From positions 1 to 64,000 of the forward strand of contig DHOP01000005.1 of assembly GCA_002407775.1 (NCBI GenBank): a DNA stretch of 64,000 nucleotides, read 5' to 3'. This DNA comes from Prevotella sp. UBA5387 (GTDB taxonomy: Bacteria; Bacteroidota; Bacteroidia; Bacteroidales; Bacteroidaceae). The notes beneath the pieces were generated by a model that saw only the letters and a list, made by a program, of their open reading frames with translations, was not told where the DNA came from and did no database searches. Below, one piece after another: positions 47,162 to 54,318 of the stretch; position 1 is the stretch's first letter; each line of letters begins with the position of its first letter. The position numbers and the translations under genes are program-made.

Positions 47162-48229
47162 CTATTCTTCGGTGAATATAACCTGCACCAGCGTCTGTCC
47201 CACCGCTTTGAGGGTGCTTTTATCAATGTGATCAACATCATCCGCAAGGGTGTGCCATGTAGGACCAAAGGAACTTTCCTTGCAATCAGGATAATAAGGC
47301 ACAATGTCTATGCATGGGATTTTGGCTATTTGGTTCACTGGGACATGGTCATCGGTAATCATACCACCCTCCTTTTGAGGGAAAAAAGAGCTGAAGCCAG
47401 CACGTCGAGCGGCACGCCACACCTTCTTAACGATCTCCGGTGCATACTGCAAGGAGAAACTCTCCTGATAGAATTGAGCGCCTTGACCACCTACCATATC
47501 CAACAGAATGCCATAGCGAGGGCCATAACCCTGTGGCAAGTGTGCTGAGAAATACTGAGCACCAAGCGCCCAAGAATTGGCATCATCAGCCTGGCCACTC
47601 CACTGGGGCGTGCCCCAGTCCTCTGCATCGAAGCACACAAAGTCAACACCAAGGTTAGGTGTTAAATTAGAGGTGCTAGTCTTAGAATGGCTAGCAGAAT
47701 CCTTTGACAAAGACAGCAGACGTGCTATTTCGAGCATCACCGCTACACCGCTAGCACCGTCATTGGCTGCCAGGATAGGCTTGCGCCAATTGGTAGAGTC
47801 TGGATCGTTATCCGCCCAAGGACGGGAGTCCCAATGAGCACAAATCATGATGCGTGTTGTGGCATCTGGATTGTAGCTTGCCATGATATTGGTAGACTTC
47901 AGCATGGTACCGTCATAACCTTTCAGGTCAGCCTGTTGGGTAATGACCTTGCATCCTTGCTGCTTGAAGTTATTGACAATCCAACGCAGGCACTTCTCAT
48001 GGGCGTCACTGTTCATCGTTCGTGGACCAAAGTCGCACTGCTCTTTGATATACGTAAAGGCTGTGTCGGCATTGAATATGGGACCCACTGACTCCACCTT
48101 GTCTATCTCCTCGCTGTCATCCAAACCATCGGTCGAAGCCGAATGAGTCGGCCAGAACACGAAACCCAAGGCTACAACGATACCTAATATCACTGTCACA
48201 AGTATTATTCTTTTCGTTGATTTCTTCAT
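47162..48229 (-). CDS. glutaminyl-peptide cyclotransferase, M28 family
   Basis: A 355-residue protein with an N-terminal hydrophobic anchor (ILVTVILGIVVALGFVFW, about 9-26), so it probably sits in the inner membrane facing the periplasm. The M28-type metal site shows CAHWDSRPWADND (about 131), AANDGASGVAVMLEIARL (about 154), FDAEDWG (about 203) and TWHTLADD (about 330), the pattern of bacterial type II glutaminyl cyclases. Such enzymes convert N-terminal glutamine of exported proteins to pyroglutamate. The genomes of Porphyromonas and Prevotella encode them. An aminopeptidase role is the alternative because the fold is shared. No lipobox Cys is present. Confidence 0.85.
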   Translation of the reverse strand: MKKSTKRIILVTVILGIVVALGFVFWPTHSASTDGLDDSEEIDKVESVGPIFNADTAFTYIKEQCDFGPRTMNSDAHEKCLRWIVNNFKQQGCKVITQQADLKGYDGTMLKSTNIMASYNPDATTRIMICAHWDSRPWADNDPDSTNWRKPILAANDGASGVAVMLEIARLLSLSKDSASHSKTSTSNLTPNLGVDFVCFDAEDWGTPQWSGQADDANSWALGAQYFSAHLPQGYGPRYGILLDMVGGQGAQFYQESFSLQYAPEIVKKVWRAARRAGFSSFFPQKEGGMITDDHVPVNQIAKIPCIDIVPYYPDCKESSFGPTWHTLADDVDHIDKSTLKAVGQTLVQVIFTEE

Positions 48230-48304
48230 TGTTATCTTATTAATACAACCCTTTCATTGGTCGTCGATACAAGGAAATGAACCCGTACCAAAACATTCTT
48301 TCTC

Positions 48305-50242
48305 CTATTGAAGGGAACTCATGGAAGAAGATGCCTGTACTTGCGCCATTACGCGCAGCCAATTTCCACCCCAAATCTTCTGTATATCTTGCTCGCTGTA
48401 TTTCCGACGTAGTAGTTGTAATGTAAAGTTGATGAGTTCGGAGGCATCCTTGCATCCGATGACCGTGCCATCACCATCAAAGTCGGTACCTATGCCCACA
48501 TGGTCAATGCCCATCACATCGACAGCATGCTCCAAATGGTCTATCACATCGAGCACCGTGGCCTCGCCAGCTTTACGTAGGAAGCCGTGATAGAAAGTGG
48601 TATGCGCCACCCCACCCCGCTTTGCCAAGGCACGTAGTTGGTCGTCAGTGAGGTTTCTTGGCACGTCACATAGGGCACGACAATTGCTGTGTGAGCAGAC
48701 GATTGGGGTGCTACTGATGTCCAAGGCGTCGTAAAACGACTTCTCTGAGGCATGGCTTAAATCCACCATGATTCCCTCACGATTCATCTCTTCGATGACC
48801 TTTGCACCGAATTGCGACACACCATTATGCGTGTTGCTGCCGCGTGCGCTGTCGCAGATATCATTATCACCATTGTGACAGAGTGTGATATAGACCACAC
48901 CACGCTGTGCAAAACGTCCCACATTGGCAAAATCGCCACCGAGTGCAAGTCCGTTTTCTATGCCAAGCATGATACTCTTGCGCCCTTTGCGCTTGGCCTT
49001 GTATAACTCGGCGGGTGTCCTTGCAATGCTGATATATTGACTGTCGCCGTCTACCATCTGCTCTATCTTGTCGAAGATAAGGTCGGCGTACTGGGTCGGT
49101 GAGAGTTGAGCCGAGATGCCACTGAGCTGTGGATTATGCTCCAAAATGCCTTTAATGTCTACCTTTTGAGAAAACACCTCACCCATTTTTGGCTGTGGCA
49201 AGTAAGCCACCATAATGACTGCATCTTGTCGTCCTTCTGTCATCTTATGCAGATCATAGAGGATGCGTGGATCACGATGATTGAATTGTACCCCCTGTGG
49301 GAAAAACATCGGGGTGTCGCAATGGGTGTCGAGTGTGAGAATACGATTGTGGAGTTTTTTCGCTTGATAGAAATTGCTGGCGCGTTCAATGAGCCAACTG
49401 AATAGCTTCAAACCCACTTCTCCCATCCATTCGGGATGCCATTGCACCCCAATGACAGGCTTCAATTCGGTGCTCTCCATGGCCTCAATGACGCCATCGG
49501 GTGCTGTGGCAGTGACACGGAACAATTTTCCCGGGTCGGAAACTGCCTGATGATGGAAGGAATTGACGTAAAGAGAACCTGCGGTAGCATCACCACCACC
49601 AGTAGCCTCTCCCCTGACAGTCTCTCCCCTAGCGCCTCCCCAATGGGAAAGGGGAAACAAACTGTCTGAATAAATGTCTGCAAGGATGGAGTCGGATTCA
49701 ATTCGCACAGAGTGCGTCGGCTCACTTCTATCAGCATCCTGTGAATGCTTTATCAGCGGTTGGACACCCTCATTCCCCTTCCCTACTGGGGAGGGGTTAG
49801 GGACGAGGCTGGTATCCTGCGCCACTTTTCCTCCCAACGCTATCGCCAATGTCTGCATACCGCGACATGTGCCAAGGATAGGGACTTGCCTGTTATAGGC
49901 AAGTCGCGTGATGAGCAGTTCGGGCAGATCACGCGTAGAGTTGATGTTGTGCAGATGAGGTGACGGCTCTTCACCACACCAAAGAGGGTTGAAATCCCCT
50001 CCTCCGGTAAGAATGAGACCATCAATATGGTCAAGCGTGTTGATGATGACATCCTTGTCGGCAATCGCAGGAATAATGACGGGAGTACCGCCAGCACGCA
50101 CAACCTGCCTGCTATACACATCACGCACAGTGTCATCAACGTCAGAATGGTTGGCCGTTATACCGATGATCGGTTTGCAGCCAGCCTCAGGGAACGCTGA
50201 ATAAATCTCGTTTAGATGCGCCTCGATGTCGAAAGGGTTCAT
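48305..50242 (-). CDS. fused class I amidotransferase-like hydrolase and M19 membrane dipeptidase
   Basis: A 645-residue fusion. Residues about 20-290 are a peptidase C26/gamma-glutamyl-GABA hydrolase-like domain: GLILTGGGDFNP, nucleophile Cys in GTCRGMQTLAIALGG (near 126), His in GVQWHPEW (near 267). Residues about 300-635 are a renal-dipeptidase-type M19 domain: LDTHCDTPMF, MLGIENGLALGG, VDLSHASEKS, CSHSNCRALC, GIGTDFDGDG. Together they could split gamma-glutamyl peptides and then dipeptides. The start overlaps the Lrp stop by 4 bp (ATGA), so the two are translationally coupled. Two GC-rich repeat copies are inserted in frame in the first domain (about residues 145-212). No signal peptide is seen, so it should be cytoplasmic. 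Confidence 0.88.
   Translation of the reverse strand: MNPFDIEAHLNEIYSAFPEAGCKPIIGITANHSDVDDTVRDVYSRQVVRAGGTPVIIPAIADKDVIINTLDHIDGLILTGGGDFNPLWCGEEPSPHLHNINSTRDLPELLITRLAYNRQVPILGTCRGMQTLAIALGGKVAQDTSLVPNPSPVGKGNEGVQPLIKHSQDADRSEPTHSVRIESDSILADIYSDSLFPLSHWGGARGETVRGEATGGGDATAGSLYVNSFHHQAVSDPGKLFRVTATAPDGVIEAMESTELKPVIGVQWHPEWMGEVGLKLFSWLIERASNFYQAKKLHNRILTLDTHCDTPMFFPQGVQFNHRDPRILYDLHKMTEGRQDAVIMVAYLPQPKMGEVFSQKVDIKGILEHNPQLSGISAQLSPTQYADLIFDKIEQMVDGDSQYISIARTPAELYKAKRKGRKSIMLGIENGLALGGDFANVGRFAQRGVVYITLCHNGDNDICDSARGSNTHNGVSQFGAKVIEEMNREGIMVDLSHASEKSFYDALDISSTPIVCSHSNCRALCDVPRNLTDDQLRALAKRGGVAHTTFYHGFLRKAGEATVLDVIDHLEHAVDVMGIDHVGIGTDFDGDGTVIGCKDASELINFTLQLLRRKYSEQDIQKIWGGNWLRVMAQVQASSSMSSLQ
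49606..49657 (-). repeat. GC-rich palindromic repeat copy 1, inside a coding sequence
   Basis: The core 49622-49657 (starting CTCTCCCCTAGCGCCTCCCC on the plus strand) matches copy 2 in inverted orientation at 28 of 36 positions. A CTCTCCCCT is duplicated at 49607-49615. In the fusion protein it encodes FPLSHWGGARGETVRGEAT followed by Gly residues. Confidence 0.75.
49772..49807 (+). repeat. GC-rich palindromic repeat copy 2, inside a coding sequence
   Basis: Inverted relative to copy 1, 28 of 36 identical. It has internal dyad symmetry (TTCCCCTTCCC and GGGGAGGGG). It encodes SLVPNPSPVGKGNEGV in the fusion protein. The two copies are 114 bp apart. Confidence 0.75.
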
Positions 50243-50706
50243 TCTTCTGTCTGGATTACTGGAATATCTCGCTTGATACTTTGGTCCAAGGAGATGAGCG
50301 TTTCTGTTGAAACAACGCCTGGAATAGTCTGTATCTTATTATTGAGAAGATCCATAAGAGCTGCATTATCGAACGCAAAAGCCTTGATAAGCATAGTGTA
50401 GGAGCCTGTAGTGAAGTGGCATTCCACAATCTCAGGAATGTCCAACATGCGCTTTACTACCTCCTTATACATCGAGCCACGCTCCAAATTCAGTCCCACA
50501 TAAGTGCAGGTGGTATAGCCAAGGCTCTTTGGATTCACGTCAAAGCCTGAACCAGTGATGACTCCAGCCTCCATGAGACGTTGTACACGCTGGTGGATAG
50601 CAGCACGAGAAACACCGCATTCTGCGGCTACATCCTTGAAAGGAATACGTGCGTTCAAGGACAGTATGCCCAAAATCTTGCGGTCTAGATTATCAATTTT
50701 TTCCAT
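50239..50706 (-). CDS. Lrp/AsnC-family transcriptional regulator
   Basis: A 155-residue regulator of normal length. The N-terminal winged helix-turn-helix is LDRKILGILSLNARIPFKDV followed by AAECGVSRAAIHQRVQRLMEAG (about 8-49). The C-terminal RAM ligand-binding domain runs from about 64 to 148 (YVGLNLERGSMYKEVVKRML, ECHFTTGSYTMLIKAF). It is the first gene of a two-gene operon with the amidotransferase-dipeptidase fusion, suggesting control of peptide or amino-acid metabolism in response to an amino acid. A perfect 40-bp palindrome 66 bp upstream is a candidate binding site. Confidence 0.95.
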   Translation of the reverse strand: MEKIDNLDRKILGILSLNARIPFKDVAAECGVSRAAIHQRVQRLMEAGVITGSGFDVNPKSLGYTTCTYVGLNLERGSMYKEVVKRMLDIPEIVECHFTTGSYTMLIKAFAFDNAALMDLLNNKIQTIPGVVSTETLISLDQSIKRDIPVIQTEE

Positions 50707-50741
50707 AACAAAGTATTAACAGATTGTCGTTCTAATGTTAG

Positions 50742-50749
50742 CAAAAGTA
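50742..50749 (-). promoter_or_regulatory. -7 box of the Lrp operon
   Basis: TACTTTTG on the minus strand matches TAnnTTTG, 36 bp upstream of the ATG. TTTG at 50769-50766 is 16 bp upstream of it and is followed by the palindrome. Confidence 0.55.
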
Positions 50750-50771
50750 GGGAAAAGATATGAGCCAAACA

Positions 50772-50811
50772 ACAAAATGCACGAAAATTTTAAAATTTTC
50801 GTGCATTTTGT
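50772..50811. promoter_or_regulatory. perfect 40-bp palindrome (terminator and/or operator)
   Basis: The arm ACAAAATGCACGAAAATTTT (50772-50791) is followed directly by its exact reverse complement (50792-50811), with no loop and no mismatch. On the minus strand it is followed by TGTTTGG. It lies 66 bp downstream of the third FKBP gene's stop and just upstream of the Lrp promoter, so it could end the first and regulate the second. Confidence 0.8.
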
Positions 50812-50876
50812 AATGAGAAACACGGATTTTCGGGTATTCTAATCCCCTACTAAATAATCAAAATACTGGATTATCG

Positions 50877-51818
50877 CTATTTTTTAGCCTTAGCTGCCTT
50901 TGCAGGAGCGGCTGCTGGTGCCTCAATTCCTACAAGCTCCACGGTGAAGATCAATGTAGAGAAAGGTTTGATTTCACCGGCCTGAGTCCCTCCATAAGCC
51001 AGATCCTGTGGGATATAGAGCTCCCATTTGCTGCCAACAGGCATGAGGGTAAGCGCCTCTGTCCATCCCTTGATGACCTGGTTGCAACGGAAACTGTCGG
51101 TCTTCTTATCACCATGACGTGATGTTGCGTCAAAGACTTTCCCATCGATGGTCTTGCCTTCGTAGATCACCTCCACGGTTTGGTCTGCAGTTGGCTTAGC
51201 ACCAGTACCTGCCTTGATCACCTTGTATTGCAATCCAGAGGGCATGGTTACCACTCCTGCCTGTGTGGCGTTATTGCGAAGCCAAGCCTCGTTCTCTGCC
51301 TTGTAAGCGGCATCACGCTGAGCTTTCACATCACTTGCGCGCTTTTGGAACAGTTCACCTGCCTTTGAAACATTGAAAAGCGTAGTATCCGACTGTACTC
51401 CGGCCATGAAACCTTTGTGGAAAAGCTCTTCACGCAAGGAGTCACGAGAACCCGAAAGTGCCTGGGTCATATTAGGAAATATGCGCGTCTGAGCCTGAGA
51501 AGCAATCTGAGAACCAGCCATATAAGCCACATAGGCGGGATCTTTGGTCTTTGCTAAGGCCTCCTGATAACCACGTACAAAATCTGCTAAGTAAGCGGTA
51601 TCAACATGAAGTTGCTGCTGAAGGTATGGCATAAGACCCTCTGTTGCGGCATATCCCGCAGCATAGCTCAGCGAGTCGCTACTTGTTTGCAGAACGAGAG
51701 GTTGAACCTGTTCTACTTTTTGCTTGTCATCCTTCTTATTTTTCTTTTTCTTTGACTGAGCATTAGCACAAACGCTGCTTGCCAAGAAAATCATTGCAAT
51801 GAAAAGAATTTTCTTCAT
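50877..51818 (-). CDS. periplasmic FKBP-type peptidyl-prolyl isomerase
   Basis: A 313-residue protein with a type I signal peptide (MKKILFIAMIFLASSVCANA) then a Lys-rich stretch. An alpha-helical FKBP-N dimerisation-like domain covers about 40-185, and the C-terminal FKBP domain about 195-300 (MPSGLQYKVIKAGTGAKPTA, GKVFDAT, QVIKGWTEALTLMPVGSKWE, YIPQDLAYGG). It ends with an Ala/Lys-rich tail. It should act as a periplasmic folding helper. It is one of three tandem FKBP genes. Confidence 0.93.
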   Translation of the reverse strand: MKKILFIAMIFLASSVCANAQSKKKKNKKDDKQKVEQVQPLVLQTSSDSLSYAAGYAATEGLMPYLQQQLHVDTAYLADFVRGYQEALAKTKDPAYVAYMAGSQIASQAQTRIFPNMTQALSGSRDSLREELFHKGFMAGVQSDTTLFNVSKAGELFQKRASDVKAQRDAAYKAENEAWLRNNATQAGVVTMPSGLQYKVIKAGTGAKPTADQTVEVIYEGKTIDGKVFDATSRHGDKKTDSFRCNQVIKGWTEALTLMPVGSKWELYIPQDLAYGGTQAGEIKPFSTLIFTVELVGIEAPAAAPAKAAKAKK

Positions 51819-51849
51819 AATAATTTTTGATATTATCGTAAGGTATATT

Positions 51850-51893
51850 GAAAAACCCCTCCTCTTGGGTCGCCGAGACCCAGACGGAGGGGT
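51850..51893 (-). terminator. intrinsic terminator between the second and third FKBP genes
   Basis: The outer stem ACCCCTCC/GGAGGGGT (51855-51862 with 51886-51893) encloses GGGTC/GACCC. On the minus strand it is followed by a run of five T residues. It separates the lipoprotein FKBP gene from the periplasmic FKBP gene. Confidence 0.8.
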
Positions 51894-51913
51894 GAAATGT
51901 TAACTCTGGTATT

Positions 51914-52792
51914 TTATTTACCTACCTTAATCAACTCGATCTTGAAGATCAGTGTTGAGAAAGGCTTGATGTTGCCAGCTTGACGCTCCTTGTAAGCCAA
52001 GTTCTGAGGAATGTAAACCTCCCATACAGAACCTTCGGGCATATGTGTCAAAGCCTCTGTCCATCCTGGGATAAACTGCTTAGGCTGAATTGAAACAGGA
52101 CCCTGACCATTGGTATAAGAGCTCTCGAATACCTTACCATCAATGGTACGGCCTTCATATTGAACCTTCACTGTTGTGGTATCTGTAGGGATAGCTCCCT
52201 TGCCCTCCTTGATAACCTTGTACTGCAAGCCTGAAGGAAGAGAAACTACACCTGGTTTGCTCTTGTTGTCTGCAAGGAATTTCTCGCCTGCTGCCTTATT
52301 GGGACCAAACTCCTTAAGCATGGTCTTTGACTTGATAGCCTCCATCTTAGTTTGTGCAATCTGGTTAGCTGCCTCCTCTGTGAAGATACCCTTCTTGCCA
52401 GTTGTACCAGTAAGGAATCCTGCGAGCAAGTTTTTCAAAGAAATAGTCTTTGTTGAATCGCTGCCGTAAACTTCGCGGTTGATGCCCTTTACGAGCTGAG
52501 TAGAAAGCTGCTGACCGATCTGCAAGCCCATGATATAAGCTGCCTTCTTCTTGTCATCGCCAGCATTGACGCCCTCATTGACGCCCTTCACAAACTCATC
52601 CATGTAAGTAGTGTCAATCACTTGACCCTGCTGGATAGCCTGACGAATATACTGTGACTGCACCAATCCGATAGCATAGCTCATCGTGTCGACATCAGTC
52701 TTAAGGTCAGCCTTAGGAGCTGACGAGTTGCCACAGGCACTGAATGTAGCTGTAGCGATAGCCATTGCGGCTAAAACTTTCAAAGATTTCAT
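51914..52792 (-). CDS. lipoprotein FKBP-type peptidyl-prolyl isomerase
   Basis: A 292-residue protein with a lipobox-like end to its signal (MKSLKVLAAMAIATATFSAC, Cys 20), so it is predicted to be lipid-anchored after Lgt processing. The N-terminal helical domain spans about 30-185 and the FKBP domain about 190-292 (LPSGLQYKVIKEGKGAIPTD, QFIPGWTEALTHMPEGSVWE, YIPQNLAYKERQAGNIKPFS). It starts 28 bp after the stop of the cytoplasmic FKBP gene and is likely in one operon with it. Confidence 0.93.
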   Translation of the reverse strand: MKSLKVLAAMAIATATFSACGNSSAPKADLKTDVDTMSYAIGLVQSQYIRQAIQQGQVIDTTYMDEFVKGVNEGVNAGDDKKKAAYIMGLQIGQQLSTQLVKGINREVYGSDSTKTISLKNLLAGFLTGTTGKKGIFTEEAANQIAQTKMEAIKSKTMLKEFGPNKAAGEKFLADNKSKPGVVSLPSGLQYKVIKEGKGAIPTDTTTVKVQYEGRTIDGKVFESSYTNGQGPVSIQPKQFIPGWTEALTHMPEGSVWEVYIPQNLAYKERQAGNIKPFSTLIFKIELIKVGK

Positions 52793-52820
52793 TTGATTTA
52801 TTAGTGTTTACTTGTTCTTT

Positions 52821-53402
52821 TTACTTCACATTGATCAATTCCACGTCAAAGATTAGCGTGGCATAAGGAGGAATTGACTGTCCGGCACCGCGATCACCAT
52901 AACCCAGTGTGTAAGGGATGAAGAAACGATATTTAGCACCTTCCTGCATGAGCTGCAAACCCTCTGTCCATCCCTTGATAACTTGGTTAAGACCGAAAGT
53001 AGCCGTCTCTCCGCGCTGGTAGCTACTGTCAAACACCTGTCCATCAATGAGCGTTCCCTCATAGTGGCACTCTACCTGATCGGTGGCACTTGGTTTCTTG
53101 CCGTTGCCCTCACGAAGCACCTGATATTGCAAGCCAGAAGGCAGTGTGATGACGCCTTCCTTCTTAGCATTTTCCTTCAAGAAATCTTCGCCTGAAGTCT
53201 TGGCTGATGCAGCCTGTTCTTCGGCTTTCTTTGAGAAATAACCTTGTAAAAGTTGCTGAGCTTCATCATCTTGGAGTGCGGCTTCACCAGCAAACACGTC
53301 CTTTATCGCCTGGGCGAAATCATCGACACTGAGGTCTTTGGCATTCATCTGTTGTAACTGATGCCCGATACTCATACCCAAGGCGTAACTAACTTTATCC
53401 AT
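52821..53402 (-). CDS. cytoplasmic FKBP-type peptidyl-prolyl isomerase
   Basis: A 193-residue protein without signal peptide, starting MDKVSYALGMSIGHQLQQMN. It has a shortened N-terminal helical domain (residues 1-85) and a C-terminal FKBP domain (about 90-193: LPSGLQYQVLREGNGKKPSA, GQVFDSSYQRGE, QVIKGWTEGLQLMQEGAKYR, GAGQSIPPYATLIF). It is the first gene of the FKBP cluster. Confidence 0.93.
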   Translation of the reverse strand: MDKVSYALGMSIGHQLQQMNAKDLSVDDFAQAIKDVFAGEAALQDDEAQQLLQGYFSKKAEEQAASAKTSGEDFLKENAKKEGVITLPSGLQYQVLREGNGKKPSATDQVECHYEGTLIDGQVFDSSYQRGETATFGLNQVIKGWTEGLQLMQEGAKYRFFIPYTLGYGDRGAGQSIPPYATLIFDVELINVK

Positions 53403-53432
53403 TCTTTAGTATTTGATTACAAATTTATTTCG

Positions 53433-53440
53433 CAAAGTTA
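53433..53440 (-). promoter_or_regulatory. -7 box of the FKBP cluster
   Basis: TAACTTTG on the minus strand matches TAnnTTTG, 30 bp upstream of the cytoplasmic FKBP ATG. Confidence 0.55.
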
Positions 53441-53483
53441 CTATTTTAAATCGTTTGCTACACCTTTATTGTGAAAAAAATAT

Positions 53484-53491
53484 TATTTTTG
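53484..53491 (+). promoter_or_regulatory. -7 box of the sirtuin gene
   Basis: TATTTTTG matches TAnnTTTG, 31 bp before the ATG. It is divergent to the FKBP promoter. Confidence 0.55.
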
Positions 53492-53522
53492 TGGAAATAT
53501 AACTATCAACCAACGTATTACG

Positions 53523-54218
53523 ATGAAAAGGCGAATTGTATTTCTAACGGGTGCCGGCATGTCAGTGGAGAGTGGGTTTAAGACCTTCCGCGGCAACGAT
53601 GGGCTATGGGAAAATTATCCTGTGGAACAAGTAGCCAGCCATGAGGGATGGCTCGAAGATCCTACCTTGGTCACTAATTTCTACAATATGTTGCGGCGAA
53701 AGTTATGGGATGCCCAACCGAATGAGGGGCATCGACTCATCGCTGAGTTGGAAAAAGACTACGATATGGCAGTGCTAACGCAGAACGTCGACGACCTGCA
53801 CGAGCGAGCTGGATCCTCAAATGTTATCCACCTACATGGAGAATTGTCGAAAGCATGTTCTTCTATCGACCCATACAACGACAACTATATCCGACAGCTC
53901 ACACCCGAACAGAGTGACGTAGAACCAGGAACAAAGGCGGGTGACGGCTCTCTCCTACGCCCCTTTATTGTCTTTTTTGGTGAGAGCGTGCCTATGCTTG
54001 GACCTGCATCTCGTGAGGCTTCACGAGCAGACATCTTCGTCATCATCGGTACTTCCCTCAATGTTTATCCAGCTGCAGGGCTCGTTGGCTATTGTCCTCG
54101 CAATTGTCCCATATATCTCATCGACCCCAATGAGGTGAACAGCAATGGCATGCACAACTTCAGCCACATCAAGAAGGGTGCCTCTGAGGGCATGAGGGAG
54201 CTCGTCAAACTGCTGTAA
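53523..54218 (+). CDS. cobB: Sir2-family NAD-dependent protein deacylase lacking the zinc cysteines
   Basis: A 231-residue sirtuin core. The NAD site is LTGAGMSVESGFKTFRGNDG (about 8-27); TQNVDDLHERAG (about 83-94) and HLHGELSKA with the catalytic His follow, then VFFGESVP and IIGTSLNVYPAAGLV. The zinc-ribbon region between HGEL and FGE contains only one Cys, so the usual CxxC pair is missing. Some Bacteroidetes sirtuins share this. It should deacylate lysines in cytoplasmic proteins. The symbol follows general usage. Confidence 0.92.
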   Translation: MKRRIVFLTGAGMSVESGFKTFRGNDGLWENYPVEQVASHEGWLEDPTLVTNFYNMLRRKLWDAQPNEGHRLIAELEKDYDMAVLTQNVDDLHERAGSSNVIHLHGELSKACSSIDPYNDNYIRQLTPEQSDVEPGTKAGDGSLLRPFIVFFGESVPMLGPASREASRADIFVIIGTSLNVYPAAGLVGYCPRNCPIYLIDPNEVNSNGMHNFSHIKKGASEGMRELVKLL

Positions 54219-54318
54219 TAATAAACGGAAATAACGAAACGTTGGCGAGAATAAGGGATAACAATAAGTTAATCAACCAGAAGATCATGTTTAAACAATC
54301 TATTAACATATCAACGAC

